A stretch of DNA of 54,923 nt. Origin: Nitrospirota bacterium (GTDB lineage Bacteria; Nitrospirota; Nitrospiria; Nitrospirales; Nitrospiraceae). How positions within the stretch are numbered: the first letter of the stretch is position 1; each line of letters begins with the position of its first letter. A model generated the notes under the pieces. It saw nothing but the letters and a program-made list of their open reading frames with translations, searched no databases and was not told the DNA's origin. The DNA lies in assembly GCA_004296885.1 (NCBI GenBank), contig SCVN01000011.1, forward strand, positions 1 through 54,923. Reading direction: 5' to 3'. The translations under genes and the position numbers were made by a program. Shown in pieces: positions 1 to 9,484 of this stretch.

Positions 1-804
1 TCGCGCGAGCTGCTCATCGACTGGCTCGCCGCCGGCATCGATCCGCAGCGCGCCACGGTCTTCATCCAATCGCGCGTCCCCGACCATGCGATCCTGCACC
101 TGCTGCTCTCGATGATGGTGCCGATCCCCTGGCTGGAGCGAAACCCCACCTACAAGGAGAAACAGGACGAGATCAAGGAGAAGGACCTCTCCACCTACGG
201 TTTCCTCGGCTACCCGGTGCTGCAAGCCGCCGATATCTTGATCTACAAGCCGGACTTCGTCCCGGTGGGCAAGGACCAACTGCCGCATCTGGAACTGACG
301 CGCGAGATCGCCCGCCGCTTCAACAGCCTCTACAAGCCGGTATTTCCCGAGCCGATGGAACACCTGACGAAGTTCCCCAAAGTGCTCGGCACCGACGGCC
401 GCAAGATGAGCAAGAGCTACGGGAACACCATCAACCTCTCCGACGCCGAGCCGGTCGTGCGCCAGAAACTCAAAACCATGGTGACCGACCCGGCGCGGGT
501 CAAACGCACGGACAAGGGCAATCCCGACATCTGCCCCGTCTACGACTTCCACAAGATCTATTCGACCACAGAGGTACAGGACCGCATCAATACCGAATGC
601 CGCACCGCCGCGATCGGTTGCATCGACTGCAAGAAGCTCGTCGCCGACGCGATGGTGGAACGCCTCGTGCCGATTTGGGAGAACCGGGCCAAACTGACCG
701 CCCAGCCGGATCAGGTCGAGGAAATCGCGCAGGAAGGCAGCAAACGCGCCGCGAAAATCGCACATCAGACGCTGGAAGAAGTGAAAGAGGCTATGAAGAT
801 TTGA
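1..804 (+). CDS. trpS: Tryptophan-tRNA ligase, C-terminal 267 residues (5' end outside window)
   Basis: Charges tRNA-Trp with tryptophan using ATP in the cytoplasm. The reading frame is open from base 1, so the N-terminal HIGH-region part lies upstream of the window. Visible are the class I synthetase stretch QAADILIY, the substrate-binding GKDQLPHLELTREIARRFN region and the KMSKS signature (GRKMSKSYGN, about nt 400-430), followed by the helical anticodon-binding part. The gene stops at TGA 802-804. Nothing looks broken. The next gene is an AT-richer PIN-domain remnant on the same strand. Identity is very secure; only the missing start limits it. Confidence 0.96.
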   Translation, partial: SRELLIDWLAAGIDPQRATVFIQSRVPDHAILHLLLSMMVPIPWLERNPTYKEKQDEIKEKDLSTYGFLGYPVLQAADILIYKPDFVPVGKDQLPHLELTREIARRFNSLYKPVFPEPMEHLTKFPKVLGTDGRKMSKSYGNTINLSDAEPVVRQKLKTMVTDPARVKRTDKGNPDICPVYDFHKIYSTTEVQDRINTECRTAAIGCIDCKKLVADAMVERLVPIWENRAKLTAQPDQVEEIAQEGSKRAAKIAHQTLEEVKEAMKI

Positions 805-840
805 GCCTTATCAGATCGCCCTCGACATTTCATTTCTCTT

Positions 841-1346
841 ATGGGCACGCCTCGCTCACCGAGAACTCTCACGCTCGACACAAACTTCCTACTTGATAAA
901 GCGACAAATCGCACAGGCGCAGACCTTTTTGATCGGCTCATCGATCTGACAAAATTGGGACATTTCAAGCTCTACTATTCAGGCACCACCGATTTTGAAG
1001 ATAAGACAGGGGAAATAATGCGGCTAGTAATAAAATTGGTGGGCGAGAGTCTGATTCACGAAGCAACGTAGGCACTGGACTGGACTTTATCCCTGGCAGC
1101 CCAGGCCTGCATCGTGTTCAGGATAAGGACATCGATGATCTAGTGGAAACGATTTGGCCAAACGCGCAGCTACTTGGACGCAGCTATGAAAGCAAGAGAG
1201 GGGATGCCTGCCATCTGATGGCGCACAAACTCAATAAACGCGATGTTTTTTTGACCAAGGACTCGGAATTATTGCGAAAAAGACAAACCATTTTAGACAA
1301 ATTAGGCGTGACAGTCATGAGTCCACAGGAAATCTTAACCACCTAG
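841..1346 (+). pseudogene. PIN-domain protein, interrupted by one frameshift
   Basis: PIN domains are usually RNase toxins or RNA-processing nucleases. The first piece (841-1071) carries the N-terminal acidic motif in LTLDTNFLLD. The second piece, in another frame and open from at least nt 1050 to 1346, carries the C-terminal pattern GDACHLMAHKLNKRDVFLTKD typical of PIN proteins. The frames overlap around nt 1045-1070, and reading VGE from the first frame into SDSRSNVGTGLDFIPG of the second gives one continuous domain of about 168 residues. A single indel there is the simplest explanation. The gene is AT-richer than its neighbours and no antitoxin gene is adjacent, which suggests an acquired and decaying gene. 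A sequencing error is the alternative. Confidence 0.7.
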
Positions 1347-1474
1347 CTCACTTTCTCATCGCATTTTCTCCCCCCCACCCTCCCCACGAAGGCTGGGCAG
1401 AAGACTAAGCCGCCGATCACCCGAGGGGGCGGAACACAACTTGCCGCAGGCCGCGTCCCAAGTTCTTCACCCTA

Positions 1475-1716
1475 CAGGCTGCTCAAAATGGCCCCTTCAC
1501 ACCCACCCAACCCCAGGCACGCCAAGACGTGTCTTTCTACCCGTGGCGAGGCCGCAGGGCGTGAGGACCCCGAGGAGGTACATACCAAGCTTCGCTTGAT
1601 CCGCTCGCTTCGATCACATGCGAGCGGATAGGTACTTTGCCTTCAGCTTTGCCGTTCCGTTCGTTGAGGGGTTCGAGCGCCCGAGAACAAAGTTGGGGGA
1701 CATTTTCAGCAGCCTG
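1475..1716. repeat. Dispersed intergenic repeat, copy 1 (about 242 bp, terminal inverted repeats)
   Basis: The left end (CAGGCTGCTCAAAATGGCCC, from 1475) is nearly the reverse complement of the right end (ACATTTTCAGCAGCCTG, to 1716). Internal blocks CGCCAAGACG, GAGGCCGCAG and CGAGAACAAAG (1682-1692) recur in the same order in the copies at 20729-20898 and 38477-38716. A 21-bp block starting at 1572 is identical in the 38.5 kb copy. The short open frames inside it look non-coding. The element fills most of the 468-bp gap between the PIN remnant and gap. Confidence 0.8.
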
Positions 1717-1723
1717 AAACGGC

Positions 1724-2819
<1,096 letters not shown>

Positions 2820-2847
2820 GGCCCACCGCCAGGATACAACGCACGCC

Positions 2848-4047
2848 ATGAACCTGCACAAACAGACGATCGACGACCTGGTTCTGCACAACAAGCGGGT
2901 GATCATCCGCGCGGACTTCAACGTCCCGCTCGACGACTCGCACCAGATCACCGACGACACGCGTATCCGCTCCACCCTGCCCACGATCAACCGCGCCGTG
3001 GACGAAGGCGCCAAGGTGATCCTCTGCTCGCACCTGGGCCGCCCCAACGGCAAACCGGACCCCCGCTACAGCCTGGCTCCGGTGGTCAAGCGATTGCAGC
3101 GGCTCCTCGGCAAGGACGTCCTCTTTGCCCCGGATTGCATCGGCCCGGAGGTTGAGAAGATGGTCGCCAAGATGAAGCCGGGCGACGTCCTCCTCCTGGA
3201 AAACCTGCGCTTCCATCCGGGAGAGGAAAAGAACGACGAAGCGTTCTCCAAAGCCCTGGCGTCGCTGGGCGACGTGTTCATCAACGACGCGTTCGGCGCC
3301 GCCCACCGCGCCCATGCCTCGACCGTCGGCATCACGAAGTTCATCAAGGAGTCGGGCGCCGGCTACCTGCTGAAGAAAGAGATCGAATACCTGGAAGGCG
3401 CGGTGGCCAACCCGATGCGCCCCTTCGTGGCGATTCTGGGCGGAGCCAAAGTGTCCGGCAAGATCGGCGTCATCGAGAACCTCGGCAAGCGCGTGGACAA
3501 GGTCATCATCGGCGGCGGCATGGCCTTCACCTTCATCAAGGCCATGGGCTACGAGATCGGCAACTCGCTGGTCGAGAACGACATGCTGGACTTCGCCCGC
3601 GGCGTGCAGGAACATGCCTTCTCGCGGGGGGTCAAGTTCTACCTTCCGGTAGACTGTGTCGTGGCCGCCAGCCTGGAGCCTGGCGCCGAAACCAAACTGG
3701 TCCCCGTGCAGGAGATCCCCAAGGGTTGGGTTGGGCTGGATATCGGCCCCGCCTCGGTGAAACTGTTCAGCGAAGCGGTCCAGAACGCAAAGACGATTCT
3801 CTGGAACGGCCCCATGGGCATGTTTGAAACCGATGCCTTCGCCCGCGGCACTCTCTCAATGGCGCACGCCGTGGCCAACGCCTACGCCTTGACCATCGTG
3901 GGCGGCGGCGATACGGCCCTGGCGGTCCACCGGGCCGGCGAGTCCGAGAGCATGTCGTTCATCTCCACCGGCGGCGGCGCGGCGCTGCAGTTGCTGGAAG
4001 GCAAGGAGTTGCCGGGCCTCACCGCGTTGCCGAAGCGTGCCGACTAG
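2848..4047 (+). CDS. pgk: Phosphoglycerate kinase
   Basis: Transfers phosphate between 1,3-bisphosphoglycerate and ADP, the step after gap in glycolysis and the reverse in gluconeogenesis or carbon fixation. It has 399 residues, the normal bacterial length. Seen are the RADFNVP signature near the N-terminus, the substrate-binding HLGRPNG and NDAFGAAHRAHAS stretches, GGAKVSGKIGVIENL, and the C-terminal nucleotide loop GGGDTALAV. The ATG at 2848 has only a weak upstream AGGA. It follows gap by 28 bp and precedes tpiA by 48 bp, the classical glycolytic order. Nothing looks altered. Confidence 0.97.
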   Translation: MNLHKQTIDDLVLHNKRVIIRADFNVPLDDSHQITDDTRIRSTLPTINRAVDEGAKVILCSHLGRPNGKPDPRYSLAPVVKRLQRLLGKDVLFAPDCIGPEVEKMVAKMKPGDVLLLENLRFHPGEEKNDEAFSKALASLGDVFINDAFGAAHRAHASTVGITKFIKESGAGYLLKKEIEYLEGAVANPMRPFVAILGGAKVSGKIGVIENLGKRVDKVIIGGGMAFTFIKAMGYEIGNSLVENDMLDFARGVQEHAFSRGVKFYLPVDCVVAASLEPGAETKLVPVQEIPKGWVGLDIGPASVKLFSEAVQNAKTILWNGPMGMFETDAFARGTLSMAHAVANAYALTIVGGGDTALAVHRAGESESMSFISTGGGAALQLLEGKELPGLTALPKRAD

Positions 4048-4095
4048 CCCGGGCTCGGGCATCCGACACACCCACCACCCTTCCACGAGGAGAGC

Positions 4096-4866
4096 GTGCG
4101 CAAACGCCTGATCGTGGGCAACTGGAAGCTGCACAAGACCGCCTCCGAAGCGGTGGCCTTCGTGTATCGATTATCCGCGCTGGCCCAGGCCACCGACGAC
4201 GTGGAAGTCGTGCTGGCCCCTCCCTTTACAGCCCTCCAGGCCACGGCACAGGCCGAGCTGCCCGCCTTTCCCTTTGAGCTGGGCGCACAAAATCTGTTCT
4301 GGGAAGACAAGGGCGCCTTCACCGGCGAGGTCTCGGCGCCGATGTTGAAGGAACTCGGCTGCCGTTACGTGATCCTGGGCCATTCCGAGCGCCGGCGCAT
4401 CTTCGGCGAGCAGGATGAGGGGATCAACAAGAAGGTGCAGGCCGCGCTGCGACACGGGTTGCGCCCGATCCTGTGCATCGGAGAGACCCTGACGGAGCGG
4501 GAGGCGGGGCAGACCGACCGGATCGTAACCCATCAGCTTCTTCGGGGACTGGAGGGAGTGGCAGGCGAGAGCCTGGGAGCCGTCGCCATCGCCTATGAGC
4601 CGGTATGGGCGATCGGCACCGGACGGGCTGCGTCCGCCGACCAGGCGACGGCAGTCCATCGCACGCTGCGCAAGGTCCTGACCGAACGATGGAACACGCG
4701 GGAGGCCGAGCCGGTTCGCATTCTGTACGGCGGGAGCGTGACGCCGGAGAATGCCGGGCAGTTCCTGGCCGCGCCTGAAATCGACGGGGCCCTGGTGGGA
4801 GGGGCTTGTCTGGACCCACAGTCGTTTGCTACAATCATCGCCTCCGCGCAGGCCCGACAAGGCTAA
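4096..4866 (+). CDS. tpiA: Triose-phosphate isomerase
   Basis: Interconverts dihydroxyacetone phosphate and glyceraldehyde 3-phosphate. The 256-residue TIM barrel shows Asn9 and Lys11 in VGNWKLHK, catalytic His96 in YVILGHSERR and catalytic Glu168 in AYEPVWAIGTG, plus the phosphate-binding YGGSV stretch. Translation starts at GTG 4096, supported by GAGGAG at 4087-4092. It sits between pgk and secG, a common bacterial arrangement. The family call is secure. Confidence 0.97.
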   Translation: MRKRLIVGNWKLHKTASEAVAFVYRLSALAQATDDVEVVLAPPFTALQATAQAELPAFPFELGAQNLFWEDKGAFTGEVSAPMLKELGCRYVILGHSERRRIFGEQDEGINKKVQAALRHGLRPILCIGETLTEREAGQTDRIVTHQLLRGLEGVAGESLGAVAIAYEPVWAIGTGRAASADQATAVHRTLRKVLTERWNTREAEPVRILYGGSVTPENAGQFLAAPEIDGALVGGACLDPQSFATIIASAQARQG

Positions 4867-4894
4867 CCCGCGCTGCGAGGGAAAGAGGAGTCCT

Positions 4895-5260
4895 ATGTAC
4901 ACCCTGGCCGTGATCCTTCATGTCATCGTCTGTTTCCTGATGATCGGCGCCATCCTGTTGCAAGCCGGGAAGGGGGCCGAGATCGGGGCCGCATTCGGCG
5001 GGTCGAGCCAGACGGTGTTCGGCAGCCGCGGGCCGGGGACGTTCCTCAGCAAAGTGACCGTCGCCGCCGCGATCATCTTCATGCTGACCTCGCTCAGTCT
5101 CGCCATACTGTCCAAGGAACGGACCTTCTCCTCCACCGTCATCGACCTCAACAAGAAAAGCACCTCCACTGCCGCCCCCGCGCAAGACGCCAAGCCCAAG
5201 GACTCGTCGCAGGCCCCGGCCGGCGGCGATGCCGCACCCGCCGCTCCGACCGCGCCGTAA
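4895..5260 (+). CDS. secG: Preprotein translocase subunit SecG
   Basis: Small integral-membrane partner of SecYE in protein export. The 121-residue protein has two transmembrane helices (about residues 3-22 and 52-70) separated by a loop with the family motif GGSSQTVFG. The tail is Ala/Pro/Lys/Ser-rich and low in complexity, as is common at SecG C-termini. Start ATG 4895 has AGAGGAG at about 4884-4890. It closes the gap-pgk-tpiA-secG group; a heptad-type hairpin lies just after the stop and may end transcription from both this gene and convergent ilvE. Confidence 0.93.
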   Translation: MYTLAVILHVIVCFLMIGAILLQAGKGAEIGAAFGGSSQTVFGSRGPGTFLSKVTVAAAIIFMLTSLSLAILSKERTFSSTVIDLNKKSTSTAAPAQDAKPKDSSQAPAGGDAAPAAPTAP

Positions 5261-5267
5261 ACGAGCA

Positions 5268-5368
5268 CTCAGCTTTCAGCAGTCAGCCATAAGCCACAGG
5301 TCGGGGGAGCGGACAGAGTCCACTCCCTCGTTTCCGGTTGCTGAGAGCTGATCGCTGAAGGCTGAGCT
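5268..5368. repeat. Heptad-word hairpin between convergent secG and ilvE
   Basis: The left arm starts CTCAGCTTTCAGC (5268-5280) and continues with further 7-nt words ending in CAGC. The right arm contains GCTGAAGGCTGAG (5354-5366), the reverse complement with one mismatch, and further period-7 words. The arms enclose a loop of about 40 nt. The position between two convergent stop codons suggests a bidirectional terminator. It belongs to a set of similar hairpins in this window. Confidence 0.65.
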
Positions 5369-6281
5369 AGACGGGCGTCCGCCAGGAGGCGTGGGCGGTT
5401 TCTTCACCGCGGACGATCTCGAAGAAGGTTTTCTGCAGGTCTTTCGTGATCGGGCCCGGCACACCGGTTCCGATCCGGCGCCCATCCATTTCCCGGACCG
5501 GCGTGACTTCCGCCGCCGTGCCGGTCAGGAAAATTTCGTCGGCCACATACATGGCGTCGCGGGTGAAACGTTCCTCGACCACGGGGATGTTTCGTTCACG
5601 CGCCAACTGCATGATCGAATTGCGCGTCACGCCTTCCAGGATCGACGTGAGTGGCGTCGTCTTCAGCACCCCGTTGCGGACCAGGAAAATGTTTTCGCCC
5701 GTGCCTTCCGCCACATACCCGTCCGGATCGAGCAGAATGGCTTCGTCATACCCGTCCGCCTTGGCCTCCTGCTTGGCCATGATGGAATTAACGTAGTAGC
5801 CGGACACCTTGGCCCTGGTCATGGTGACGTTGACGTGATGGCGCGTGAACGAGGACACCTTGGCCCTGATGCCCTTGGCCAGCGCGTCCTCTCCCAGATA
5901 CGAACCCCACCGCCAGGCGGCGATCGCCACGCGGATGGGATTGTCGCCGGGATAGACCCCCATCGCTCCATACCCGATGAAGACCAAGGGACGGATGTAG
6001 CAGGCGTCGAGCCGATTGACCCGCACCGTCTCCACGATCGCGTCAAGAAGCTGCTTGCGGTCGTAGGGAATCTTCATCATCGCGATATGGGCCGACTCGT
6101 ACAGCCGATCCACATGTTCCTTCAGGCGAAAGATCGACGATCCCTGCCGCCCTTTGTAACAGCGGATGCCTTCGAACGCTGCGAGCCCATAATGGAGCGA
6201 GTGGGTCAGCACGTGAACGGAGGCGTCCGCCCAGTTCACGAAGGCCCCGTCCATCCAGATTTTTTCGCTCGGCTGCAGCAC
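5367..6281 (-). CDS. ilvE: Branched-chain amino acid aminotransferase
   Basis: PLP enzyme of fold type IV that transfers amino groups to and from leucine, isoleucine and valine with 2-oxoglutarate. The 304-residue protein shows YGLAAFEGIRCY, the PLP-lysine region TRAKVSGYYVNS (Lys158), DEAILLD, the EGTGENIF motif and the late stretch TGTAAEVTPV, all typical of IlvE. The start is taken as GTG at 6281; an ATG nine codons in is possible. A TTGACA-17-TATAGT promoter lies upstream on the same strand (6337-6365). It is a single gene, convergent with secG and divergent from rplU. Confidence 0.93.
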   Translation of the reverse strand: MLQPSEKIWMDGAFVNWADASVHVLTHSLHYGLAAFEGIRCYKGRQGSSIFRLKEHVDRLYESAHIAMMKIPYDRKQLLDAIVETVRVNRLDACYIRPLVFIGYGAMGVYPGDNPIRVAIAAWRWGSYLGEDALAKGIRAKVSSFTRHHVNVTMTRAKVSGYYVNSIMAKQEAKADGYDEAILLDPDGYVAEGTGENIFLVRNGVLKTTPLTSILEGVTRNSIMQLARERNIPVVEERFTRDAMYVADEIFLTGTAAEVTPVREMDGRRIGTGVPGPITKDLQKTFFEIVRGEETAHASWRTPV

Positions 6282-6336
6282 GACCGCACACCCCGTTCAG
6301 AATGGAAATTTTCGTCTTCGGCACGTCGCCTGGGCC

Positions 6337-6365
6337 ACTATAGCAGCGGGTTCTGGGCCTGTCAA
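6337..6365 (-). promoter_or_regulatory. Sigma70-type promoter for ilvE
   Basis: Read on the minus strand: TTGACA (6365-6360), a 17-bp spacer, TATAGT (6342-6337). This gives a start near 6330 and a leader of about 50 nt before the ilvE GTG at 6281. Confidence 0.75.
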
Positions 6366-6442
6366 CGAAGGCAGGCCCAGGCCGAATTGCAGCCAGGCGA
6401 TGCACCCCTATCACCTTCAGGCGCCGAGAGCTCGATCATCGC

Positions 6443-6472
6443 TTGACACCTCCAAAACCACTATGTTACAAA
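6443..6472 (+). promoter_or_regulatory. Sigma70-type promoter for rplU-rpmA
   Basis: TTGACA (6443-6448), an 18-bp spacer and TACAAA (6467-6472). The predicted start near 6479 gives a leader of about 25 nt before rplU. The -35 is perfect, the -10 matches four of six. Confidence 0.6.
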
Positions 6473-6503
6473 GCAAGGTCTTGTACACGTAAGGAGACGA
6501 GTC

Positions 6504-6818
6504 ATGTACGCAATTGTGGAGACCGGGGGGAAGCAGTATCGGGTCCAGCCCGGCGAAATCTTGAAGGTCGAAAAGCTCGCCGGCGACGTCGGGGGCACCG
6601 TTGAACTCACGCAGGTGCGCTTGATCCAGGGCGACAAGGGCTTGCTGGTCGGCAAACCGTGGGTCGAACGGGGCCGCGTCACCGCCGAGATCATCGCACA
6701 AGGCCGGACCCGTTCCATGATGGTGTTCAAGAAGAAGCGGCGCAAGAACTATCGGCGCACCAAGGGCCACCGGCAATGTTTCACCGAGGTCCGCATCACC
6801 GGAATCGAAACGGCATAA
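6504..6818 (+). CDS. rplU: 50S ribosomal protein bL21
   Basis: Component of the large ribosomal subunit. It has 104 residues, normal length, with the family start [14 protein letters not shown], the central [11 protein letters not shown] and [11 protein letters not shown], and the basic [16 protein letters not shown] tract before the C-terminus. ATG 6504 follows AAGGAGACGAGTC, a strong ribosome binding site. It is co-transcribed with rpmA and probably obgE, the usual order L21-L27-Obg. Confidence 0.97.
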   Translation: MYAIVETGGKQYRVQPGEILKVEKLAGDVGGTVELTQVRLIQGDKGLLVGKPWVERGRVTAEIIAQGRTRSMMVFKKKRRKNYRRTKGHRQCFTEVRITGIETA

Positions 6819-6840
6819 GGGAAGGCACGGGGAAAAAGCC

Positions 6841-7095
6841 ATGGCAACAAACAAAGGCGGCGGATCATCCAGGAACGGTCGTGACAGCAACCCCCAGTAC
6901 CTCGGGGTCAAGGCCTACGGCGGGGAACTGATCAAGGCCGGGAGCATCATCATCCGGCAGCGGGGCACCAAGTTCTTTCCCGGCTTCAACGTCGGCCTGG
7001 GTCGGGACCATACCCTGTTCGCCAAAGTCACCGGAGTCGTCAAGTTCGAAGGCGGTCGCGCCCGTCAGAAGGTCAGCGTCTACCCGCCCGCCTGA
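6841..7095 (+). CDS. rpmA: 50S ribosomal protein bL27
   Basis: Large-subunit protein whose N-terminus reaches the peptidyl-transferase centre. The 84-residue protein starts [20 protein letters not shown] with the usual flexible Gly/Ser-rich arm, then [10 protein letters not shown] and [19 protein letters not shown]. There is no N-terminal cleaved extension of the Firmicutes type. It lies 22 bp after rplU. The 163 bp before obgE hold no clear terminator. Confidence 0.97.
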   Translation: MATNKGGGSSRNGRDSNPQYLGVKAYGGELIKAGSIIIRQRGTKFFPGFNVGLGRDHTLFAKVTGVVKFEGGRARQKVSVYPPA

Positions 7096-7258
7096 GCCGC
7101 GGGTTCGCTCGCGACGCCGCATCTGACCACTCCGCTCTCGTCCCCTTCTTTCTTTTCCAGTTTGATCCTCCAGGCACGCGGGTTCGCCGGCAGACGGGAA
7201 CGAACGCTGTCGCGGCGCCCGCGCCTCATGCATTGCCCTTGTGAAGGACTGGACCGCC

Positions 7259-8284
7259 ATGTTGTTCGTCGATCAAGTCAGGATTTTCGTCAAAGCCGGC
7301 CGCGGCGGGAACGGCGTCTGCAGTTTCCGGCGGGAGAAGTATGTCCCCCAGGGCGGACCGGACGGAGGAGACGGGGGCAATGGAGGCAGCGTGGTCATGG
7401 TCGCCTCGCGCCGCCTGACCACATTGCTGGACCTCCGCTATCAGCAACTGTATGAGGCCAAAGCCGGCGGGCCAGGCGGGGGGTCCAACTGCCACGGCCG
7501 CACGGCGGACGACGTGACGATCACCGTCCCGGTCGGCACCATCGTCGCGGACGAAGCCACCGGCGAGATCCTGGCCGATTTGACGGCCGACGGCCAGAGC
7601 CAGGTCATCGCCCGCGGGGGCAGAGGCGGCCGCGGCAACCAGCACTTCGCGACCTCCACCAACCGGGTCCCCACCCGATTCGACCAGGGCACCCCCGGTG
7701 AGGAACGCTGGCTCTCGCTTGAGCTGAAACTCCTGGCCGACGTCGGGCTGGTGGGGTTCCCCAACGCCGGCAAGTCCACCCTGATCGCCTCGATTTCGGC
7801 GGCGCATCCCAAGATCGCGGATTACCCCTTCACCACGCTGACCCCCAACCTCGGCGTTGTGGCCTGGAAAGAGGACCGCAGCTTCGTAGTGGCCGACATT
7901 CCCGGCCTCATCGAAGGGGCCCATGAAGGCAAGGGGCTCGGGCTTCAATTTTTGCGGCACATCGAGCGCACCACGTTTCTGCTCCATTTGATCGACGTCT
8001 CCGAATGGGCCACGGAGGATCCCGTCGCCAGTCTGGCGATCCTCCGCAAGGAACTCGCGGCCTACGATGAGCGGCTGCCATCGAAGCCCTTCGCGGTCGT
8101 CGGCACGAAACTCGACATCAAAGGCGATGAGCAGCATCTGCGCCGCCTCCAGACCTCCTGCAAACGGCGCAAGATCCCCTTTTTCGCGATTTCGGCGGCG
8201 ACCAGGGAGGGACTCGACGCCTTGGTCACCTACGTCGGGCAGCAAGTCGAATCCTTGAGAACCCCATGCGCGACCATCTCCTAA
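7259..8284 (+). CDS. obgE: Obg-family GTPase (CgtA)
   Basis: Essential GTPase linked to late 50S assembly and stress control. The Gly-rich Obg fold is seen at the N-terminus (KAGRGGNGVCSFRREKYVPQ, GGPDGGDGGNGG), then the G domain with G1 GFPNAGKST, G3 DIPGLIEGA and G4 GTKLD, and G5-like SAATREG. ATG 7259 is chosen because MLFVDQVRIFVKAG matches the family start; a GTG six codons earlier (7241) is the alternative. AAGGA lies about 12 nt upstream. It overlaps proB by 19 bp, implying translational coupling. No large C-terminal extension is present. Confidence 0.95.
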   Translation: MLFVDQVRIFVKAGRGGNGVCSFRREKYVPQGGPDGGDGGNGGSVVMVASRRLTTLLDLRYQQLYEAKAGGPGGGSNCHGRTADDVTITVPVGTIVADEATGEILADLTADGQSQVIARGGRGGRGNQHFATSTNRVPTRFDQGTPGEERWLSLELKLLADVGLVGFPNAGKSTLIASISAAHPKIADYPFTTLTPNLGVVAWKEDRSFVVADIPGLIEGAHEGKGLGLQFLRHIERTTFLLHLIDVSEWATEDPVASLAILRKELAAYDERLPSKPFAVVGTKLDIKGDEQHLRRLQTSCKRRKIPFFAISAATREGLDALVTYVGQQVESLRTPCATIS

Positions 8285-9387
8285 AGCGGGCGAAGCGCAT
8301 CGTCGTCAAGATCGGGAGCAGCCTCGTGGCATCCCAGGGCGTCGGGCTCCGGCCGGAGCGCATCGAACGCCTGGCCGAGGAGATCGCGGCGATCAAGGCG
8401 GACGGTCGTGAGGTGCTCCTGGTCTCGTCGGGCGCCATCGTGTCGGGACTCCAAAAACTGGGGTTGACCACACGCCCCAAGAGCCTGCCCGTGAAACAGG
8501 CCGCCGCCGCCGTGGGTCAAAGCCGGCTGATGTGGGCCTACGAAAAGGCTTTTGAACCGCTGCAGCAGCGGGTCGCCCAGGTGCTGCTCACGCACCAGGA
8601 CCTGGCGGACCGGCGCCGGTTCTTGAACGCCCGACACACGCTGACCACCCTGATCGAGTTCGAGGTGATTCCGATCATCAACGAGAACGACACGGTGGCC
8701 GTGGACGAAATCCGCTTCGGCGACAACGATTCCCTGGCGGCCCAGGTGGCGCACCTCGTGGATGCCGATCTCCTGGTGATCCTGTCCGACGTGGACGGGC
8801 TGTTCTCGGAAGACCCGCGTCGGAATGCCTCCGCAACCCTCATCCCCCTGGTCACGGATATCACGAAGGATGTGGAACGACGCGCCGGGGTTTCCAGCAG
8901 CTTCGAAGGGACCGGCGGCATGGCCACCAAGATCCAGGCGGCCAAGAAGGTGGCGGAATACGGCGTGCCGACGCTGATCCTCAACGGGGAACGCCCGGGC
9001 TTGCTCGGAACGACCTTGCGGGGCGGGCCCGGCGGAACCTTTTTTCTGCCCCGTGATCGCCGCCTGACCAACCGGAAACACTGGATCGCCTTTACCCTGC
9101 GCGGCAAAGGCCAGATCACGGTGGACGAAGGGGCCGAAGAGGCCCTCGTGCGCCGCGGGAAAAGCCTGCTGGCGTCGGGAATCCTCGCCGTGGCCGGTGA
9201 TTTCGGCCAGGGCGACGCGGTCACATGCCTCACCCGTCACGGCAAGGAGTTCGCCAAGGGGCTGGTGAATTTTTCCGCCGAGACCCTGGGCCGGATCAAG
9301 GGCCTGAAAACTGCCGAGATACAAAAGACGCTCGGCCGGCAGGAATACGGCGAAGTGATCCACCGGGATAATCTGGTGATTCTCTAA
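8266..9387 (+). CDS. proB: Glutamate 5-kinase with PUA domain
   Basis: First step of proline synthesis: phosphorylates glutamate with ATP. The 373-residue protein has the amino-acid kinase domain (VVKIGSSLV near residue 13, LLVSSGAIVSG, INENDTVAVDEI, FGDNDSLAA, GTGGMATKIQAA) and a C-terminal PUA domain from about residue 280 (GKGQITVDEGAEEALVRRG). ATG 8266 lies inside the end of obgE. It is followed by a heptad-word hairpin and nadD. The frame looks intact. Confidence 0.96.
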   Translation: MRDHLLKRAKRIVVKIGSSLVASQGVGLRPERIERLAEEIAAIKADGREVLLVSSGAIVSGLQKLGLTTRPKSLPVKQAAAAVGQSRLMWAYEKAFEPLQQRVAQVLLTHQDLADRRRFLNARHTLTTLIEFEVIPIINENDTVAVDEIRFGDNDSLAAQVAHLVDADLLVILSDVDGLFSEDPRRNASATLIPLVTDITKDVERRAGVSSSFEGTGGMATKIQAAKKVAEYGVPTLILNGERPGLLGTTLRGGPGGTFFLPRDRRLTNRKHWIAFTLRGKGQITVDEGAEEALVRRGKSLLASGILAVAGDFGQGDAVTCLTRHGKEFAKGLVNFSAETLGRIKGLKTAEIQKTLGRQEYGEVIHRDNLVIL

Positions 9388-9389
9388 AC

Positions 9390-9480
9390 GATGAACGGTG
9401 AAGGATGAATGCCGAACTGGGAACAGGGGGGGGGCGAATTTCCAAACTCATCGTTCCGCGTTCCGTGTTCAGCCTTGTCG
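9390..9480. repeat. Heptad-word hairpin between proB and nadD
   Basis: The left arm is a run of 7-nt words (GATGAAC, GGTGAAG, GATGAAT, GCCGAAC, TGGGAAC). The right arm, read as reverse complement, has the same period (AGGCTGA, ACACGGA, ACGCGGA, ACGATGA). A G8 run (9425-9432) sits in the loop. It is co-directional with flanking genes and has no T-tract. The nadD start codon follows directly. Confidence 0.55.
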
Positions 9481-9484
9481 TTGT

